From NCBI GenBank assembly GCA_036403235.1, contig DASWRI010000062.1, positions 1 through 64,000 of the forward strand: a DNA stretch of 64,000 nt, given 5' to 3'. A program made the position numbers and the translations under genes. The DNA is from JBGTFE01 sp036403235. Its GTDB lineage: Bacteria > Acidobacteriota > Blastocatellia > Pyrinomonadales > Pyrinomonadaceae. Below, one piece after another: positions 60,264-64,000 of the stretch (the first letter of the stretch is position 1; each line of letters opens with the position of its first letter). Under the pieces are notes generated by a model. That model ran no database searches. It was not told where the DNA came from and worked only from the letters and a program-made list of their open reading frames with translations.

Positions 60264-61055
60264 TTAAAAATTCTCCTCGTATTGATTTCTTTTTAAGAAC
60301 AATAATGTAACGCCGTGCAGGGAGAGCGCCGCAACCGTAGCGAGAATAAACGCCGACGCAACTCCGAACGGTTCAATCGTGAGCGCAACCGTCAGAAAGA
60401 AAACCGCAAAGCTAAATGCGCCCATTACAACCCCGCGTAAAAGGCTCAAGACTGCCTGAGAGCCTTGAAATCGATGCGTGAAAACCGACAGAATAGTTGC
60501 GAAAAGCGGAAAGGGAACAAGCAATCCGCTCAAATGCGGTCCTAAAGCGTTTGCCATTCCGGTTAACAGAAACACAAAGCCGGCAGCAATTATCATCCGC
60601 AGCGGCACGTCCCATCTAGGACGGATAAGCGTAGTCAGAGAATGTTTTCTAACCTTCGGCAGCAAAGCGTAGGTTACAGACAAGACCAGAGAAACTCCGA
60701 TAAATAATAAGACTGCTGCCGCATCGAGCGCCGCCGTTTGCAGAAAAAAAGTTACTGTAAAAAAAGTTGCCCACCCGGCAATCACCGTCGGAAACCAGTT
60801 AAAGCGCAAAGCAATCCAGCTGTAGGTAAGGCAAAAGACCGCAACTGAAATTAGTCCCAATAAAATGCTGCGAGCGGCATCGGAAGCAAAAGAAGTTCCG
60901 TGTTCCAAGGCAAGAAACAGCATAATCGGAGCGGAAGAAAGCGGTAACCCGATAAGCCACCCGCTTATCGCCGCTCCCCACTTTCTTTCTACGAGACTCG
61001 CCAGGCCGATAAGCGATGGGGTTAAGAATAGTTTTAGAATAAAAATATTCGGCAC
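60264..61055 (-). CDS. Multispan membrane protein
   Basis: Protein of 263 residues with about eight hydrophobic segments (for example LFLTPSLIGLASLV, SAPIMLFLALEHG, AAVLLFIGVSLVLSVTYALL, GVVMGAFSFAVFFLTVALTI) and few charged residues between them. No named family recognised; the fold suggests a transporter or permease. It follows the CTP-synthase-like gene by 21 bases on the same strand and could be co-transcribed with it. Confidence 0.75.
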   Translation of the reverse strand: MPNIFILKLFLTPSLIGLASLVERKWGAAISGWLIGLPLSSAPIMLFLALEHGTSFASDAARSILLGLISVAVFCLTYSWIALRFNWFPTVIAGWATFFTVTFFLQTAALDAAAVLLFIGVSLVLSVTYALLPKVRKHSLTTLIRPRWDVPLRMIIAAGFVFLLTGMANALGPHLSGLLVPFPLFATILSVFTHRFQGSQAVLSLLRGVVMGAFSFAVFFLTVALTIEPFGVASAFILATVAALSLHGVTLLFLKRNQYEENF

Positions 61056-61076
61056 AGTGTCCTGACTCTCCCGGTT

Positions 61077-61844
61077 CTAAGCCTTGTTTTGAGCTGCTGA
61101 CTGCGCTTTTCTCATCGCCCGGAAATTGGTAGCCGAATGAACAAATTCTAAAATTAACGGATGTTTACTTCCGCTCAGTGCCGAAAGCTCCGGTTGAAAT
61201 AACGTCGCGACGAAAAAAGGATGGTTCGTCAGTTCGACGATGCGCACCGCTCCCTGCTCATCAACTCCGGATACTTTTAAATCTCCGGTCGCCAAAAGAG
61301 AGCTGAAATCCGGATTCAGTCCATAATTGCAGTGAAAGTTTTCAGTGATTTTTTCCGTGCCGTAAGCGGATTTCGCCCGCGTTCCTTCTTTCAGCCAAAT
61401 CTCGCCGGATCTACCCACAAGAGAACATGATAACGGCGAAATCAGCGGCATCTTCGCGTCAGGATTCGACTCCACATGGTCAGCTTCGGAAATACCCAAA
61501 ACGTTCCGGGCATATTCAACCAGCGCGTGCTGAAAGCCGCCGCACGTCCCCAGAAAAGGTATTTCATTTTCACGAGCGAAGCCAATCGCGGTAAGCGCGC
61601 CGTCCATATTTCGGTAGGGGCTTCCCGGAACGCACCATATAGCATCAAAAGCTGCTAGTTTTTGTTTGCCGGGTTCTGAAATCGATTCGGTTTCTACAAA
61701 TTCAGTTACAATTTTGAAATTTCCTGCCGGTACCGCCAAATCTAAGGCGGCAGGAATTGCCCGGTGCGCTTCGATTTGCGAAGAATAATCCCCGACAAGA
61801 GCAATTCGTAAATGGTTTACAGAATTTAATTTAGTTTCCATCAT
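61077..61844 (-). CDS. CTP synthase C-terminal region-related (seleno)protein-like amidotransferase
   Basis: Protein of 255 residues with the class I glutamine amidotransferase fold: LGTCGGFQHALVEYARNVLG with nucleophile Cys101, FHCNYGLN and FFVATLFQPE. In CTP synthase the last motif has His before Pro-Glu; here it is Gln, as in the related family of CTP-synthase-like proteins, some members of which use selenocysteine. The synthetase domain is missing. Function unknown; the altered triad argues against ordinary glutaminase activity. Confidence 0.85.
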   Translation of the reverse strand: MMETKLNSVNHLRIALVGDYSSQIEAHRAIPAALDLAVPAGNFKIVTEFVETESISEPGKQKLAAFDAIWCVPGSPYRNMDGALTAIGFARENEIPFLGTCGGFQHALVEYARNVLGISEADHVESNPDAKMPLISPLSCSLVGRSGEIWLKEGTRAKSAYGTEKITENFHCNYGLNPDFSSLLATGDLKVSGVDEQGAVRIVELTNHPFFVATLFQPELSALSGSKHPLILEFVHSATNFRAMRKAQSAAQNKA

Positions 61845-61865
61845 TTAATTTTTCCTTTAATAGCT

Positions 61866-62315
61866 TTAAATATTTTTCGATGAGTTTACTTCTTCCGCCA
61901 GCGGGAGCGAAAAATGATAAAGCGTGATTTTCATGCGTTTTCTAAAATAAAATCGATGCGTATTAAAACGCTGAATTCCGGTATCAAGATGAAGTTCCCG
62001 GCAACCGTGCCGCTTTGCATAATCTACCATCCAATCAAATAGCGCCTCGCCATAGCCCTTTGAACGCTCCATTTCAACGGTAATTAAATCATCAACGTAA
62101 AGGCTAAGTCCGCAATAAAGCATTTCGATAATGCGAAAACCGGCAACAGATTTAATTTTTCCTTCATCTTCGAGAAAGATTATGGAATAGTTTTCTTTTT
62201 GCTGCCTCCGCACCTGCGCTAAAAAATCATTACCGCTTAAATGCGGGCGGAGTTGTTTTATTACCGGATAACAGCGGTCGATGTCTTCGGCAGAGTCCGC
62301 TATTTTAATCTTCAT
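61866..62315 (-). CDS. GNAT family N-acetyltransferase
   Basis: Protein of 149 residues: AGFRIIEMLYCGLSLYVDDL, then ERSKGYGEALFDWMVDYAKR (acetyl-CoA loop; the usual Arg/Gln is Lys-Gly-Tyr-Gly) and LDTGIQRFNTHRFYFRKRM. GNAT fold typical for acting on amino groups of small molecules; substrate unknown. Confidence 0.87.
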   Translation of the reverse strand: MKIKIADSAEDIDRCYPVIKQLRPHLSGNDFLAQVRRQQKENYSIIFLEDEGKIKSVAGFRIIEMLYCGLSLYVDDLITVEMERSKGYGEALFDWMVDYAKRHGCRELHLDTGIQRFNTHRFYFRKRMKITLYHFSLPLAEEVNSSKNI

Positions 62316-62817
62316 TTGATTAGCTTTCTTTATTAATAATTTTCAATTTTAAATTTATTTGAAAGCACTGCATAAAAGCTCTCGACTATAATTACTATGA
62401 TAAAAGAGGGTTGCGGCGACGCAAGTGCCAATTTGCAGGAATCTTTGCAGTCCATTTTTCTGAGCGTTTCGGATTTATTTTTGGTTTGATTTAATCGCTC
62501 CCGCGGTTTCGTCAAAAACAAGCCTTAAGCGCGATACCCGACAAGAAAAGCTCTTCACCAAGTTCAGCGTTGTTAATATATGAATTCTCAAAGCGCTTTG
62601 ATAGCTTCCTGTCGAAAGCAAAAGCTCGCCTCTGTAATCAGTCCGGTTAATGAATTTTAACGTATTTATGCCGGCTTTTTCTTGCTGAGTCCCTCGTCAG
62701 GCGCTTTTCTGAACGCCCGTCAATCGTCGAGCCATGCATTATGTCCGGCATTCCTGATAATGAATAAATTGAGATTCTTAACTTTTTTGCTGTATCTCTT
62801 AAAAAAACCATTTATCT
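62316..62817. other. Intergenic region without a recognised gene
   Basis: A 62-codon open frame on the minus strand has no ribosome site and no recognisable content and is not called. Nothing else could be supported. Confidence 0.5.
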
Positions 62818-63132
62818 TTAATTTGGCTCAAGAAGCGTTTCGTAATGCGCGGATTTAGCATCAAATCTTGAAAGCAGTCTTTCTCCTTTGGGCGGAACGA
62901 CGGCAACCTCGTAATTCTCTCCGGCAAACTTTCGGACTGCTTCAAGCGAGTCAAACCACATTATCGTGATGAATTCCACTTCATTTTCCAACTCCCTGCG
63001 GAGCAGATGCGCTCCGCGATAGCCTGCGATATTTCGCTGCGCAATACCCGGTAAAATTTCCGTAGTTAAAACGGATTCGTAAGCTTCTGCATTTTGATAA
63101 GTTGTCCAGCCGCGCCAAATTCTACTAATCAT
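62818..63132 (-). CDS. ABM-domain protein (antibiotic biosynthesis monooxygenase-like)
   Basis: Protein of 104 residues with the dimeric ferredoxin-like ABM pattern: MISRIWRGWTTYQNAEAYES, GYRGAHLLRREL and FITIMWFDSLEAVRKFAG. Members bind or oxidise small aromatic compounds or heme; many are of unknown role. Complete. Confidence 0.85.
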   Translation of the reverse strand: MISRIWRGWTTYQNAEAYESVLTTEILPGIAQRNIAGYRGAHLLRRELENEVEFITIMWFDSLEAVRKFAGENYEVAVVPPKGERLLSRFDAKSAHYETLLEPN

Positions 63133-63209
63133 ATTTTTATTGTCTGTTTTTTATTAAACCCTTAAACTTTAATACCGATTTTTAGATAAATTACTTATAA
63201 CTTTTTCAA

Positions 63210-63884
63210 TTACTCATTCCCACTCCTTTTTACTCTTGTGTAATTTCGGGCGTAGTCAGGTTGATTGATATCGCTGGTCAGTCGCGGGTCATCAATAGGA
63301 GCGCCGGCAACAAGTTGAAGCGGAATCTCGCCTGCCCAAACATTTAATTCGTAATCAGTTTCATCGTCCACCGGCGAGCCGTTGCGAATTTTTGCTGAAG
63401 CCTCCTGAAGGGGTAAAGCTAACACCAGTGTTCCTTTAAGTTCTTTTGAAGTAGGCGAGCGAACTTCCTGCCAACGCCCCTTTACAATATGCTCGGAAAA
63501 AGCGCGAAGCGCCTTCATCTTCTCGTTTTCTTCGCTTACGGCAAATGCTTTGCCGAATATCATTACTGACCGGTAATTCATTGAATGATGAAATGCCGAG
63601 CGAGCTAACACCAAACCGTCGAGTAAAGTCACCGTTACGCAAACTTCAATTCCGCCGCTTAAAGTTTTCAGCATTCGACTGGCGCTTGAGCCGTGAATGA
63701 GAAGATTGTCGCCTTCCCGCGCGTATCCGGTTGGGACGACAAAAGTTTTTCCTTCAACAGCGAATCCGACATGGCACACGAGAGCCTCATCAAGTATCGA
63801 ATAAATTACCTCTCGATTATACTCGCCGCGTTTTGGCAGGCGTTTAAGCGATGTTCTTTCAGTTCGATTTATTACTTGGTTCAT
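63210..63884 (-). CDS. Pyridoxamine 5'-phosphate oxidase-like FMN-binding protein
   Basis: Protein of 224 residues with the split-barrel FMN fold: ALVCHVGFAVEGKTFVVPTG, LLIHGSSASRMLKTL and HHSMNYRSVMIFGKA, close to the Nim/PNPOx-like group. It ends with a basic tail rich in Arg. Probable flavin-dependent reductase or oxidase of unknown substrate. Two MocR-type PLP regulators lie in the same 13 kb, but no direct link is shown. Confidence 0.88.
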   Translation of the reverse strand: MNQVINRTERTSLKRLPKRGEYNREVIYSILDEALVCHVGFAVEGKTFVVPTGYAREGDNLLIHGSSASRMLKTLSGGIEVCVTVTLLDGLVLARSAFHHSMNYRSVMIFGKAFAVSEENEKMKALRAFSEHIVKGRWQEVRSPTSKELKGTLVLALPLQEASAKIRNGSPVDDETDYELNVWAGEIPLQLVAGAPIDDPRLTSDINQPDYARNYTRVKRSGNE

Positions 63885-64000
63885 ATTTTGAATAATCCGA
63901 TACGTTCACATAATTTAACGGTAATAATTTGGATAAGCTGACAATTCATGAAAACAACTGAATCGTTGCGTTGCAAAATCTTTTTGCGCTCTCTCCGAAA

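Noticed and set aside
62333..62521. 62-codon minus-strand frame
   Set aside because: No ribosome site, composition unlike neighbouring genes, no recognisable content.

Overview
The window carries a CRISPR type III island, a decayed restriction locus, a plasmid replication and partition module, and a long stretch of accessory metabolic and surface genes. Taxonomy is inferred. The 1177-residue surface protein ends in a carboxypeptidase-regulatory-like domain of a type common in Acidobacteriota (Blastocatellia), and the mix of DinB, MocR-type regulator and secreted peptidase genes fits that group. No rRNA, tRNA or housekeeping marker is present to prove it. Iterons, DnaA boxes, a replication initiator, ParA and a ribbon-helix-helix partner show that the contig is either a large plasmid or a chromosome with an integrated one.

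Layout. 1-2.1 kb: an XPB-type helicase (cut by the window edge) convergent with its usual partner, a Bax1/DUF790 nuclease. 2.2-22.9 kb: the CRISPR island, with every gene and both arrays read leftwards on the minus strand. In transcription order it holds crn2 (ring nuclease), a one-TM protein, a CARF-winged-helix protein, a cas1 stump, cas2, leader 2 and array 2 (10 repeats), four membrane/cell-wall genes (3-TM protein, DUF4407, 2-TM protein, bifunctional PBP), then cas10, cas7-cas5-cas11 fusion, cas7-2x, csx19, cas7-insertion, card1/can2, leader 1, array 1 (18 repeats) and cas6. The fused subunits and an HD-less Cas10 match the III-D variant called III-Dv.

23-25.9 kb: wreck of a type I restriction-modification locus (hsdM and hsdS pseudogenes, a YgjP-like fragment) with an intact Fic gene inside. 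26-28.8 kb: plasmid origin (nine direct and one inverted iteron), rep, a partition-site-like inverted repeat, parA and parG-like gene. 28.8-35 kb: two large beta-helix proteins resembling secreted pectate-lyase-fold or phage tail-spike proteins, and a stray copy of the 3' end of one. 35-43 kb: small membrane or secreted proteins, a CGTase-like secreted alpha-amylase and the giant surface protein, with several gene fragments between them. 43-64 kb: accessory metabolism, including acetyltransferases, an aberrant glutamate-dehydrogenase homologue, PhzF, MDR oxidoreductase, DinB proteins, two MocR-type PLP regulators beside a PLP decarboxylase, a secreted M3 peptidase, a CTP-synthase-like amidotransferase, and FMN-binding and ABM-domain proteins.

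How it works together (inference). Array transcripts would be cut by Cas6 and loaded on the fused Cas7/Cas5/Cas11 complex with Csx19 and Cas10. Target RNA binding would switch on the intact GGDD cyclase. The cyclic oligoadenylate would activate Card1, would be sensed by the CARF-winged-helix protein, and would be destroyed by Crn2. The two membrane gene sets inside the island are the least explained part and the best candidates for something new. Spacer acquisition by this locus alone is probably dead because cas1 is reduced to its last 55 or so codons.
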